Of a DNA stretch of 36,353 nt, positions 6,149-12,476 are shown piece by piece (position 1 is the stretch's first letter; every line of letters starts with the position of its first letter). A program made the translations under genes and the position numbers. A model generated the notes under the pieces. It searched no databases and had not been told where the DNA came from. It saw only the letters and a list, made by a program, of their open reading frames with translations. Source of the stretch: a virus; IMG/VR virus record IMGVR_UViG_3300010148_000042, positions 1-36,353 of that record. One strand, 5' to 3'.

Positions 6149-6840
6149 CAATCAAACAACTCCTCTTCAAAAGTTTTAGTCATTTCAGATATAGGTTTTA
6201 CCTCACCTTTAGGCTCTTCTTTAACCTTTTCTTTAGATTCTTGAGATGCCTCAATAACTATCCTAAAGGTTTGCTCTAAGTCAGCTAAATGTGCGTTCTT
6301 GCCATCTTTCTTGCCTGCTAACCAAGATAAATACCCATCATTGATGTCTTTCCAAGCAGTTCCTTTGTATTTACCAAAGGTAATTTCATTCTCTCTTTCA
6401 ACATTCCAATCAATACCATCAAGTTCAGAAGCGTCAAATTCTAAGTTCTCTTTAGCTTGAGTTGTGCTGTTGCTTGGAGCTGTGGAAGGGGTGTTATTTT
6501 GACTTATCATTGCGTTAGCAACTTCATCTGCTGACGCTATGCTAGCATCCGTTGAGAATCCTGCAAAAGCCAATGCACGTCCGACTGCACTTGTCTCTGC
6601 ATTCTCAAGTGCGCTAGTTTTGTTAATGAACGACGAACCTATTTGCTCTTCTGCATGACCTACAAATACATGAGTTCCTGCATCATTAGTGTGTTTGATA
6701 GTAGCTTTTACTCTTACGAATCCGTCTATTGATTCGAGTACTCGTGTTCTTATGGAAAGATTGCCTTCCCACTTTTCATGAGCCTCTGCTACTCTTTCAT
6801 TTACTGTTGCGTATTCTTTACCTTGTATATTTACAGGCAT
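6148..6840 (-). CDS. Erf/Sak-like single-strand annealing protein with ExoX-C-like tail
   Basis: A 230-aa protein with ATG behind AAAGGAG. Residues 1-110 contain NERVAEAHEKW, VRVKATI and the signature SALENAETSAVGRALAFAGF (about 75-95), typical of phage recombination mediators of the Erf/Sak/Rad52-like type. After a Thr/Ser linker, residues about 150-175 read ITFGKYKGTAWKDI--GYLSWLAGKK, matching the short FGKxKG...YLxWL module at the end of exonuclease X and in DUF3820 proteins. The C-terminus is acidic (EEELFD), as in single-strand binding proteins that recruit partners. It probably anneals ssDNA for recombination or end repair. The module assignment is by motif. Confidence 0.7.
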   Translation of the reverse strand: MPVNIQGKEYATVNERVAEAHEKWEGNLSIRTRVLESIDGFVRVKATIKHTNDAGTHVFVGHAEEQIGSSFINKTSALENAETSAVGRALAFAGFSTDASIASADEVANAMISQNNTPSTAPSNSTTQAKENLEFDASELDGIDWNVERENEITFGKYKGTAWKDINDGYLSWLAGKKDGKNAHLADLEQTFRIVIEASQESKEKVKEEPKGEVKPISEMTKTFEEELFD

Positions 6841-6871
6841 AGATACTCCTTTCTCTTTTGGTTGAAATTTT

Positions 6872-6948
6872 TATGGCAAACATTATTAAGGTAACTACAC
6901 TTAACAAAGGAGGACATGTTATATAAAAAAAATAACGCTTGCCATAAA
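6872..6948. repeat. inverted repeat in 109-bp gap before annealing gene
   Basis: TTTATGGCAA (6872-6881) and TTGCCATAAA (6939-6948) form a perfect 10-bp inverted repeat around 57 bases. Inside it GTTAT (6918-6922) can pair with ATAAC (6932-6936). It lies in the leftward transcript between a zinc-ribbon-like gene and the annealing protein gene. On the plus strand the interval has AAAGGAGG just before ATG 6916, opening a 22-codon frame on the opposite strand. No T-run in the right place for a leftward terminator. Confidence 0.5.
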
Positions 6949-6949
6949 C

Positions 6950-7171
6950 TTACATATAATATACTTCCCCTACTGTATTTTTAATACATTCATCACAATC
7001 AGAATTTTCATAATCGACTGTACCACACTTATTGCACTTTACTGTATCATCATGAGAAGATACTGTTTTAAAATTATAATCTATACCATGTCTTTCAAGA
7101 AATGATATAATAGTTTTTTTATTACTAAGACTTTTCGGTTTTTTGTCGAATACTATTGTCAATTTTTCCAT
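6950..7171 (-). CDS. small zinc-ribbon-like protein
   Basis: A 73-aa protein behind AGAGG, with CNKCG and CDEC pairs (residues about 46-49 and 59-62). Two CxxC knuckles 10 residues apart suggest a bound zinc. The N-terminal half (LTIVFDKKP...KTIISFLERHGIDYNFKTV) looks like a short beta-alpha-beta unit, resembling a glutaredoxin-like or ferredoxin-like piece. Function unknown. It overlaps the preceding gene by 47 bp. Confidence 0.55.
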   Translation of the reverse strand: MEKLTIVFDKKPKSLSNKKTIISFLERHGIDYNFKTVSSHDDTVKCNKCGTVDYENSDCDECIKNTVGEVYYM

Positions 7172-7367
7172 GTCTAATTACCTCTGTATCTAAAGATATT
7201 CTTGTTTTAATGTTAGCATAACCTGTTATATTACCCATCTTATCTTCTTTTTCACAATCATAATACATAACGTGAGTACTACCTAATCCATGCTCTAAAA
7301 CAACTCCATTTTTCTTAATACTTGGTATTGAGAATTGTTCATATTTATTTAATTTACTTAACTTCAT
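7125..7367 (-). CDS. small hypothetical protein
   Basis: An 80-aa protein. The frame opens at 7478, but ATG 7367 follows an AGGA site and starts a compact product, while the upstream part is Cys- and Ile-rich and overlaps the promoter region. It has a beta-type pattern (EQFSIPSIKKNGVVLEHGLGSTHVMYYDCE). It is the first gene after the terminator at 7.48-7.51 kb. No family recognised. Confidence 0.5.
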   Translation of the reverse strand: MKLSKLNKYEQFSIPSIKKNGVVLEHGLGSTHVMYYDCEKEDKMGNITGYANIKTRISLDTEVIRHGKIDNSIRQKTEKS

Positions 7368-7386
7368 AGATATAATCCTAGTTTTT

Positions 7387-7414
7387 TTTATATAAAATAT
7401 ATTGCAACCATCAA
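7387..7414 (-). promoter_or_regulatory. candidate leftward promoter after the 7.5-kb terminator
   Basis: On the minus strand TTGATG (7409-7414) and TATAAA (7387-7392) are 16 bases apart, close to sigma-70 boxes. The site lies between the terminator at 7.48-7.51 kb and ATG 7367, where a restart of transcription would be needed. AT-rich sequence makes chance matches common. Confidence 0.3.
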
Positions 7415-7476
7415 ATATGCAACATAATTTACAGAGTCTAATATTGTTCACATTCCTCTTACTTTCTCGGTTGAAC

Positions 7477-7505
7477 AAAAAGGGGGTGCTTTCGCTAGCA
7501 CCCCC
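7477..7505 (-). terminator. rho-independent terminator, leftward
   Basis: GGGGGTGCT (7482-7490) and AGCACCCCC (7497-7505) form a perfect 9-bp, GC-rich stem with a 6-base loop. On the minus strand it is followed by TTTTT (plus-strand A-run 7477-7481). It lies just after the gene ending at 7520, so it divides the leftward operon in two. A GCTAGC palindrome (7494-7499) spans part of the loop and stem. Confidence 0.9.
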
Positions 7506-7519
7506 ACCCTCTTTGATTT

Positions 7520-8089
7520 CTAGGACATTATTTCGCTAGCATCAGCCATATTTATCTCGTTACCTTCTTTTTCCCAAGTATCTACGTGCTTCCATTCTTG
7601 AACAAACTGCTCAACAGCTTTGTTGCATTCTATTCTAAATATATCAATTTGCTCTGATATGTCTGTACCTTCTAAAATAGCTTTATCTGTAAGAGTTTCT
7701 GCTTTCAAGCGATATTGATTTTTTATCTCACGCTTAGCTTTTTCTTGTGCGCTTGCTATCTCCTTTCGTTTTCTAGCAAAATCATCTACACCTACAATCA
7801 AATCTATCAATGACAGCTCTACAGTACCTATTCTATTAGAGTAATACGTACTAAAATCCCCTTGATTGACTTTGGTTTTTATCATGCTAACAATATGTGT
7901 GTCATGAATCCAATCGAGGTCGCCTGTTTTAAGAGCTTTAAACAGAGTCTTATTTTCTTCAATTAAAGGTGGTTTTATATCGTCATCTGCTCTTTCCATT
8001 TGCCTGTTAAAAGAATTGACTATATCATCGACTCGTTCTTTGAGGTACTTTTTTTGTATTTGTGTTAGTGGTTTGATTTTCTCGGTCAT
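7520..8089 (-). CDS. hypothetical helical protein
   Basis: A 189-aa protein. ATG 8089 is chosen because AGGAG lies 7 bases before it; the frame extends upstream to 8128 over the preceding gene. It is mostly helical and charged: a first helical part with KKYLKERVDDIVNSFNRQMERADDD, then a long coiled-coil-like segment (ARKRKEIASAQEKAKREIKNQYRLKA, about 110-135). The terminator lies 15 bp after its stop. No family or catalytic motif is recognised. Confidence 0.6.
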   Translation of the reverse strand: MTEKIKPLTQIQKKYLKERVDDIVNSFNRQMERADDDIKPPLIEENKTLFKALKTGDLDWIHDTHIVSMIKTKVNQGDFSTYYSNRIGTVELSLIDLIVGVDDFARKRKEIASAQEKAKREIKNQYRLKAETLTDKAILEGTDISEQIDIFRIECNKAVEQFVQEWKHVDTWEKEGNEINMADASEIMS

Positions 8090-8099
8090 CACTTTTCTC

Positions 8100-8318
8100 C
8101 TATTTTGATTTGTAAATAATATTAACAACTTCTAACAATTCTTGCACAGACTTAGCTACACGCTCTATGCTTTTTGACATATCAATCAAAGCATCTCCAT
8201 GTGATTTAAGTGTGCTAACTATCGTTTTTTCATTGCTAGCTAGTTCATTTACTTGATTAGTAAGGTTCTCTATTTTTTCGGATAGAACCTTTTCATATCC
8301 TTGTTTGTTTTTGCTCAT
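8100..8318 (-). CDS. short coiled-coil protein
   Basis: A 72-aa protein with ATG behind AGGAG. Nearly the whole length shows heptad spacing (VLSEKIENLTNQVNELASNE, then SKSIERVAKSVQELLEVV), so it should form a coiled-coil oligomer. It overlaps the preceding gene by 4 bp. Function unknown. Confidence 0.6.
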   Translation of the reverse strand: MSKNKQGYEKVLSEKIENLTNQVNELASNEKTIVSTLKSHGDALIDMSKSIERVAKSVQELLEVVNIIYKSK

Positions 8319-8725
8319 GCTGTTGCTCCTAAGTCATTATTTATGTGTGTTGGTATGTTGTCGTCTTTATCTTTAGGTGTTCCAATCATAACAGTCGTTG
8401 TGTGTCCATCATCTGTATTTTTATGCTCAAATCGTATTATTTGCTTATTTGTAATAAGCTCACAATCTTTTGCTATTTCTTGAAACATTTCATCAATACT
8501 ATGCTGTGCTACTTTACTTCCATTGCTAGCATCTTTACCCATAACAGATTTTTCTGTCCACATGTGATGCATGCTACCTATTACCTCTGATAGCATCCTG
8601 CGTTTTTCATTATCCTCTATTTTATCGGTAATGTTTTCTAGGAAGAAGTTTAGTATGTTCGTAAATAAAGAAAAACATACTGCCATATCATTGCAATAAT
8701 CTTCTTGTGTTATTTTGTCTTTCAA
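8315..8725 (-). CDS. hypothetical protein with TTG start
   Basis: A 136-aa protein. The start is TTG 8725, five bases after AAAGGAG; no ATG nearby would keep the N-terminal helix. It is helical in the first half (MAVCFSLFTNILNFFLENITDKIEDNEKR) with a hydrophobic face but no true membrane segment, and more polar in the second half. The opening codons TTG AAA GAC are the same as those of the AAA+ gene at 10834, and both are preceded by a similar hairpin. No family recognised. Confidence 0.55.
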   Translation of the reverse strand: MKDKITQEDYCNDMAVCFSLFTNILNFFLENITDKIEDNEKRRMLSEVIGSMHHMWTEKSVMGKDASNGSKVAQHSIDEMFQEIAKDCELITNKQIIRFEHKNTDDGHTTTVMIGTPKDKDDNIPTHINNDLGATA

Positions 8726-8755
8726 TGTCGCTCCTTTGGTTTGAGGGGGATATAT

Positions 8756-8787
8756 ATTTTATTTATCATTACATTACTAAATAAAAT
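8756..8787 (-). promoter_or_regulatory. hairpin with conserved 12-base loop, upstream of TTG 8725
   Basis: ATTTTATTTA (8756-8765) and TAAATAAAAT (8778-8787) pair perfectly over 10 bp around a 12-base loop, TCATTACATTAC (sense strand GTAATGTAATGA). Four more pairs follow beyond one mismatch. It starts right after the stop of the upstream gene and is 30 bases from the next start. Loop length and pattern match the hairpins at 10870-10897 and 12153-12182, although the stems differ. Confidence 0.6.
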
Positions 8788-9639
8788 CTATACCCATTCC
8801 CATGTTTTAGCATCACGTTTTTCTACTATGTCATGCAATGCTTTTTCAAAACTGTCTTGTAATTTTGTGTCATCTTTTATAATCGCTTGTTCTATGATGT
8901 AATCTAGCTTGAGTTCCTGCTTGTGTTCATCCGTTACAGTTGCTTGCATACCCATGCTACCCATATATCCAAAATACGAGTGATGTACCTTGAATATTTC
9001 ATGTCTAAGCAAGCCTGTGAGACCCATAGATAATATGCGCTGTACGTCAAGCCTTTCATTACTGCCCTTGAATGTAATCATCGTGCATGTCTTATCATAT
9101 TTTTTAGGGGTAGATGGACATGAAGTGTAGCATATTCCTATTATTTCGGTAGCATAACCCATCTTGGTAAGCACATCTGATATATACGCACCAGCACCTA
9201 CCAGCCTACCAAAGCTAGCTTCATTGTTTCCTGCTGATAATCCAAAGTTAATACCGATTCGGATATTCTTGGTTTTTCTGTTACGCTTGGTAGTTACCCA
9301 TGCATTATCAGAGTTTGCTAGAAACCTGTCAATATCTACTTCGTCTCCATCATCCATATATCTACGCTTACGTTTGCATGAAAGACCCAAGCCTTGAAAC
9401 TTGGAAACTTGTATCTTACGTTCAAGTAACGAGCGTACTTTTTTATACTGCGTGAGTAGTGTTGACGTAGTACGTCCATGATTGAGTGCTTGCAAGTGTT
9501 CGTCTTTTTCTGTGAAATGCTTGCCCCACGTCCATGAATCACCATTTTCACGAGCTAGTTCCCAATTATTCTTTACAATTTCTGATTGCAAGTGTTTAAC
9601 TGAGTCGAAACTTATAATTCCAAATCTATCTGTACTCAT
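8788..9639 (-). CDS. VWA-like (CobT-like) partner of the AAA+ ATPase
   Basis: A 283-aa protein with ATG behind AGAGGA, overlapping the AAA+ gene end by 14 bp. Residues about 125-250 look like a von Willebrand A fold: a strand RIGINFGLSAG, a helix FGRLVGAGAYISDVLTKMGY, then TEIIGI and later strands. The metal-site DxSxS is replaced by NFGLS, so the metal centre appears degenerate. The N-terminus includes WTWGKHFTEKDEHL. Phages often pair a MoxR/CobS-like ATPase with a VWA or CobT-like protein; the two act as a chaperone-like machine in cellular relatives. Its target here is unknown. Confidence 0.6.
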   Translation of the reverse strand: MSTDRFGIISFDSVKHLQSEIVKNNWELARENGDSWTWGKHFTEKDEHLQALNHGRTTSTLLTQYKKVRSLLERKIQVSKFQGLGLSCKRKRRYMDDGDEVDIDRFLANSDNAWVTTKRNRKTKNIRIGINFGLSAGNNEASFGRLVGAGAYISDVLTKMGYATEIIGICYTSCPSTPKKYDKTCTMITFKGSNERLDVQRILSMGLTGLLRHEIFKVHHSYFGYMGSMGMQATVTDEHKQELKLDYIIEQAIIKDDTKLQDSFEKALHDIVEKRDAKTWEWV

Positions 9640-10834
9640 TAACTAATCCTCTAAAGTTGATTTTGTCTAATTCTTCTACTGTCCATGAAGTAGTAATTCG
9701 TTCCAAGTACCACTTGGTTGACTTGCCTGCTTGATTCCATACATTAGCGTCGTGGAACCTACGTGAGCTTATGATACGTTCATGAATATGTTCGTTATTC
9801 ATGCGTCGTCTCAATTCCCATAGCATTTTTGCCCACTTATCATCATTCGCTAGCTTTTTCTCTAAGCCTTTGTCATAATCGATAAATATGGTTACGTCAC
9901 CAAGTCTGTCAAGAGTTGCCGAATCTTGCTGTCCACGTCCTGAGTATGCAAAGTCTTGTCCATCACCAAAGGTATTCATGATGCTAGCGTCGTAATAGTT
10001 GTCATGCTTCCATGCAAGTGGATTCTGTGTTCTGTTCGGTACAGCTATGTAACCTTGTCCATCAAGCATAGCATTTCTAATAAGCCCTGCATTACCATCC
10101 ATAGCGTCGGCTTCGTCCCAAACATTGATACCACCATTCTCAAACTTGTCGACGGCAAGTCCTGTATGGTATTTACCATGTGCGTCCATCTTACCTAATA
10201 GTTGAGCTTCAGACAACCCTGCTGAACATCCTATGTATTGGAAATCATTTTCTGTCATATCAATAGTCGGTGCTAGCTTATCCCAGACTTGTCTGGCAAG
10301 CGTGCTTTTTCCTGTGCCTGCTGGACCAACCATACAAACCAACTGCTTGTAGTATAAAGCCTCAAACACTTCCGAGAATTTAGGATGTACCATATCCTCG
10401 GTAATGGTAATGGTCGGCTTGTCTTTTATTTGAATATTGACAGGCTTCACCATTTCTTCGGCTTTCTCAATCATTTCTGTTACATGTGATTCTAATCCGA
10501 CGGCTAGTTCCATAACATCATCGGTAACCTCGCTCTTTATCTTGTCGGCTACAGCGTCAACTATCATCGATTCCATGCTACCTGCCTTAGGCTGTGCAAC
10601 TGTCTTGCTAGTAGTCTCGGTGCTAGTTGTAGCGTTGTGTTCCTGCATTTTCGGTAAGCTAGTCGGTAATGAATCATCATTTGGCTTGTCGTTACCAAGC
10701 AAAAATCTAATACGATTCTCGTTGCTTACCGTTTGTACCCACGATGATTTCTGTCCATTATCTTTGCATTTCTGAATCGCTTTTTGCTTTAGTTCAGCCG
10801 TCGTTAAACTTTCAAAGTAATTTCGGTCTTTCAA
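9626..10834 (-). CDS. MoxR/CobS-like AAA+ ATPase
   Basis: A 402-aa protein. The frame opens at TTG 10846, but GGAGG lies within those first codons, so TTG 10834 (five bases later) is the likely start. Residues about 8-50 look like a SAP-type DNA-binding helix pair (LTTAELKQKAI...NRIRFLLG). A low-complexity linker follows, then the AAA+ core: Walker A GPAGTGKST (about 170-178), Walker B INVWDEAD (about 236-243, DE), and ATLDRLGDVTIFIDY as the arginine-finger region. It should be a hexameric ATPase. A remodelling role, together with the VWA-like neighbour, is inferred from the cellular MoxR/CobS families. The SAP-like part could target it to DNA. Confidence 0.8.
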   Translation of the reverse strand: MKDRNYFESLTTAELKQKAIQKCKDNGQKSSWVQTVSNENRIRFLLGNDKPNDDSLPTSLPKMQEHNATTSTETTSKTVAQPKAGSMESMIVDAVADKIKSEVTDDVMELAVGLESHVTEMIEKAEEMVKPVNIQIKDKPTITITEDMVHPKFSEVFEALYYKQLVCMVGPAGTGKSTLARQVWDKLAPTIDMTENDFQYIGCSAGLSEAQLLGKMDAHGKYHTGLAVDKFENGGINVWDEADAMDGNAGLIRNAMLDGQGYIAVPNRTQNPLAWKHDNYYDASIMNTFGDGQDFAYSGRGQQDSATLDRLGDVTIFIDYDKGLEKKLANDDKWAKMLWELRRRMNNEHIHERIISSRRFHDANVWNQAGKSTKWYLERITTSWTVEELDKINFRGLVNEYR

Positions 10835-10860
10835 ATTGTCCTCCAATTCGGTTTGTTATT

Positions 10861-10906
10861 ATTAATTAATAGTGTATTCACTTTGTTACATACACTAATA
10901 ATTAAT
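10861..10906 (-). promoter_or_regulatory. hairpin with conserved 12-base loop, upstream of AAA+ gene
   Basis: TAGTGTAT (10870-10877) and ATACACTA (10890-10897) pair over 8 bp around loop TCACTTTGTTAC (sense strand GTAACAAAGTGA). After one A/A mismatch, 8 more pairs extend the stem (10861-10868 with 10899-10906). It reaches into the stop codon of the upstream gene. The inner stem ends 35 bases before TTG 10834. Same loop size and pattern as the hairpins at 8756 and 12153. Confidence 0.65.
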
Positions 10907-11201
10907 TTAGATTTGCTAGCTCGATTTCACCACTAGCTATTTTCTTGGTTATTTGTTTACTGTCTAGGTCTAAAAACATGTTCCTGTACTTGCTAGTTGT
11001 ACGTGAGTAATTGTAAAAGTATTTATCAAGTTCTATTTTTGAATCGATTAGTTGTACAACACAAGCACCGTAACTGTAAAATCTTGTTAAAGATTCACCC
11101 TTGTCATTTTCTAAGCTAATAACGTGGTGATTATTGACCATTTTATTTGTGTTTGGATTTACAAATCCATGTGATTTTGATTTGATTTTTTCTAATGACA
11201 T
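10902..11201 (-). CDS. small conserved phage protein (DUF8033-like)
   Basis: A 99-aa protein with ATG behind AAGGA. The pattern FYSYGACVVQLIDSKIELDKYFYNYSRTTSKYRNMFL follows a widespread phage motif 'SY-t-va...l--k-ySrTTskhxnxfl', recalled as DUF8033. It is a small beta-rich unit. No activity is known to me. It precedes the hairpin and the AAA+ gene in the early operon. Confidence 0.65.
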   Translation of the reverse strand: MSLEKIKSKSHGFVNPNTNKMVNNHHVISLENDKGESLTRFYSYGACVVQLIDSKIELDKYFYNYSRTTSKYRNMFLDLDSKQITKKIASGEIELANLN

Positions 11202-11215
11202 ATTAGTTCCTTGTT

Positions 11216-11323
11216 TTAATTAAATAAATGAATTGCTAATGCACCTACGATTAAATGATAAATGCATAATATTGATATGATTATAAACCATTTCAAAAAT
11301 ATTTCTGTATAATCTTTTTTCAT
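11216..11323 (-). CDS. 35-aa membrane microprotein
   Basis: Starts MKKDYTEIFLKW and continues with one strong hydrophobic helix (FIIISILCIYHLIVGALAI), ending HLFN. Its ATG overlaps the stop of the upstream gene (TAATG), and an AGG element lies in that gene's last codons. One membrane helix with a charged N-terminus suggests an inner-membrane peptide. The compact coupling supports coding; function is unknown. Confidence 0.55.
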   Translation of the reverse strand: MKKDYTEIFLKWFIIISILCIYHLIVGALAIHLFN

Positions 11324-11514
11324 TAAATAACCTCGATTACTTTATAAGTGTGATGGCTTGCTCGTTCGCATAGATATTCATAGTCTTTGCTTTTCATGTC
11401 ATTTAAAGCTTTGTCTATGACTTCTTTATCTTGCCCTTGCTCTTTCATAACTTGCTTTACTTTACCGAGGATAAAGAAAGCGTTGCCTTGTGATGATGTA
11501 CTGTCTATTATCAT
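11323..11514 (-). CDS. small hypothetical protein
   Basis: A 63-aa protein with ATG preceded by AAGGAG. It is helical (AFFILGKVKQVMKEQGQDKEVIDKALNDMKSKDYEYLCERA), possibly a small helical bundle unit. It lies between two membrane microproteins. No family recognised. Confidence 0.6.
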   Translation of the reverse strand: MIIDSTSSQGNAFFILGKVKQVMKEQGQDKEVIDKALNDMKSKDYEYLCERASHHTYKVIEVI

Positions 11515-11527
11515 TTAAACTGTCTCC

Positions 11528-11659
11528 TTAAAATAAATTAATTAATATGCTTACCAAGTATATTGATAAACCGATTAAACTACTTGCTAGCATAAACAAT
11601 GCTACAAATAATACCATGTCAATCATTAAGCTGATTGTATGCTGTGTGTTTTTTCTCAT
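11528..11659 (-). CDS. 43-aa membrane microprotein
   Basis: Starts MRKNTQHTISLM and is then almost wholly hydrophobic: MVLFVALFMLASSLIGLSIYLVSILINLF. This is enough for one long or two short helices. ATG 11659 follows AGAGGA and overlaps the stop of the upstream gene (ATGA). A GCTAGC palindrome lies in the hydrophobic part. Early phage membrane peptides can exclude superinfecting phage or alter host transport, but nothing specific is seen here. Confidence 0.6.
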   Translation of the reverse strand: MRKNTQHTISLMIDMVLFVALFMLASSLIGLSIYLVSILINLF

Positions 11660-11862
11660 TCCATATCCTCTCTTTTATATTCAATAAGCCACAACAATTC
11701 GTCTATTTCATTGAATATAAATTCTCTATTTTTAATACCGATAGTTTTAGCTTTCGATAATACTTTTACAGATTTATTAAGCAAATCATTTAATTCGTCG
11801 ATTGTAGTGCCTAATCTAAATCTTGAAATAACTTTATCTTTGCCGTAATAATTTCTTGGCAT
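11656..11862 (-). CDS. small helical protein, unknown
   Basis: A 68-aa protein starting MPRNYYGKDKVISRFRLG, followed by amphipathic helices (TIDELNDLLNKSVKVLSKAKTIG and REFIFNEIDELLWLIEYKRED). Start lies one base from the previous stop. No family recognised. Charge is balanced; it could be a small dimeric helical protein. Confidence 0.55.
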   Translation of the reverse strand: MPRNYYGKDKVISRFRLGTTIDELNDLLNKSVKVLSKAKTIGIKNREFIFNEIDELLWLIEYKREDME

Positions 11863-12129
11863 TTAAATACCTCCGTTAAATTTCTGTTTTAGCTTGTCGG
11901 TTAAATTGGCTTCGTTCTCTTTGCTAGCTTTTACCAGCATAGCTGAAGCTATGTAATAACGCTTGCCTTGTAATCTTTGCTTTCGATTAATCGAACTTGT
12001 GAACTTCGAAGCTGAACTCGTAGAGTTAAATTTGTTAATGATATTTACGGCGAAGCCGTCGTCCTTTGTAGCCTTGACCAAGATTTTTTTTCCGTCTCTC
12101 TTAGTTATTTGGTTTTGGATTGTTACCAT
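11863..12129 (-). CDS. small basic protein, first gene after the leader region
   Basis: An 88-aa protein started at ATG 12129 behind AGGGA; an upstream ATG at 12165 would overlap the hairpin. It is basic (TIQNQITKRDGKKILVKATKDDG, then SSINRKQRLQGKRYYIA). The order of strands and the ending KLKQKFNGGI suggest a small nucleic-acid-binding fold, but I recognise no family. It is the first gene downstream of the 12.13-12.48 kb leader. Confidence 0.55.
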   Translation of the reverse strand: MVTIQNQITKRDGKKILVKATKDDGFAVNIINKFNSTSSASKFTSSINRKQRLQGKRYYIASAMLVKASKENEANLTDKLKQKFNGGI

Positions 12130-12152
12130 GAGTTCCCTTTTATTTAGTTTTA

Positions 12153-12182
12153 ATATAGTATTCACTTACGTTCATACTATAT
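12153..12182 (-). promoter_or_regulatory. hairpin with conserved 12-base loop, upstream of 12129 start
   Basis: ATATAGTAT (12153-12161) and ATACTATAT (12174-12182) pair perfectly over 9 bp around loop TCACTTACGTTC (sense strand GAACGTAAGTGA). It ends 23 bases before ATG 12129. The loop shares the TCA-T pattern with the loops at 10878 and 8766, and CGTAAGTG with the loop at 2114-2146. It could act as RNA structure or as a protein-binding palindrome. Confidence 0.65.
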
Positions 12183-12196
12183 ATAAAACTTATAAA

Positions 12197-12230
12197 AGGT
12201 TTACTCATAGGTAACTTAATCCATAAACCT
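12197..12230. promoter_or_regulatory. paired AGGTTTA/TAAACCT half-sites, left side of control region
   Basis: AGGTTTA (12197-12203) and TAAACCT (12224-12230) are inverted copies 20 bases apart. The same 7-mer is clustered at 13105-13183 upstream of the rightward genes. A regulator acting on both sides of the control region would explain this. Chance occurrence of a single pair in AT-rich DNA is possible. Confidence 0.4.
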
Positions 12231-12234
12231 AAAT

Positions 12235-12476
12235 ACTAGCTGTCGTCGTCGACCTCGTAGCTGTAGACGTTAAAACGGTATTCTATGCGTAAGGGGGTTA
12301 AATAGGGGCTTTTGTCCCTGTGTATTGTTTAACGCTTAAAAATAGGGTTAAATGGATGTTTTACGTCGTAGGGGTAGCAAGGCTTACCTTGTACTATAAA
12401 ACGGCTAAATTCAGTACGTTTTGAGCTTTATTTAATATATTCAGGTTATAATTTGCGATGGGTTATCGCTTAAGGG
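12235..12476. other. gene-free structured region (leader or noncoding RNA candidate)
   Basis: There is no gene between 12130 and 12532. This stretch is more GC-rich than its surroundings and contains clear hairpins: CAAGG-CTTA-CCTTG (12378-12391) with flanking GTA/TAC pairs, and AGGGG/TCCCT (12304-12319) with outer GTTAAA/TTTAAC (12297-12302, 12328-12333). The 7-mer AAAACGG recurs at about 12273, 12399 and 12541. It would be the 5' leader of the leftward transcript, or a separate small RNA on the plus strand ending at the terminator that follows. Confidence 0.4.

Noticed and set aside
7368-7478. N-terminal extension of the gene at 7125-7367
   Set aside because: ATG 7367 has an AGGA site; the extension is rich in Cys and Ile and runs over the promoter-like and terminator region.
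7482-7505. Possible attachment site or mobile-element end because of the GC-rich inverted repeat
   Set aside because: The poly-T tract on the minus side and position right after a stop make it a normal intrinsic terminator.
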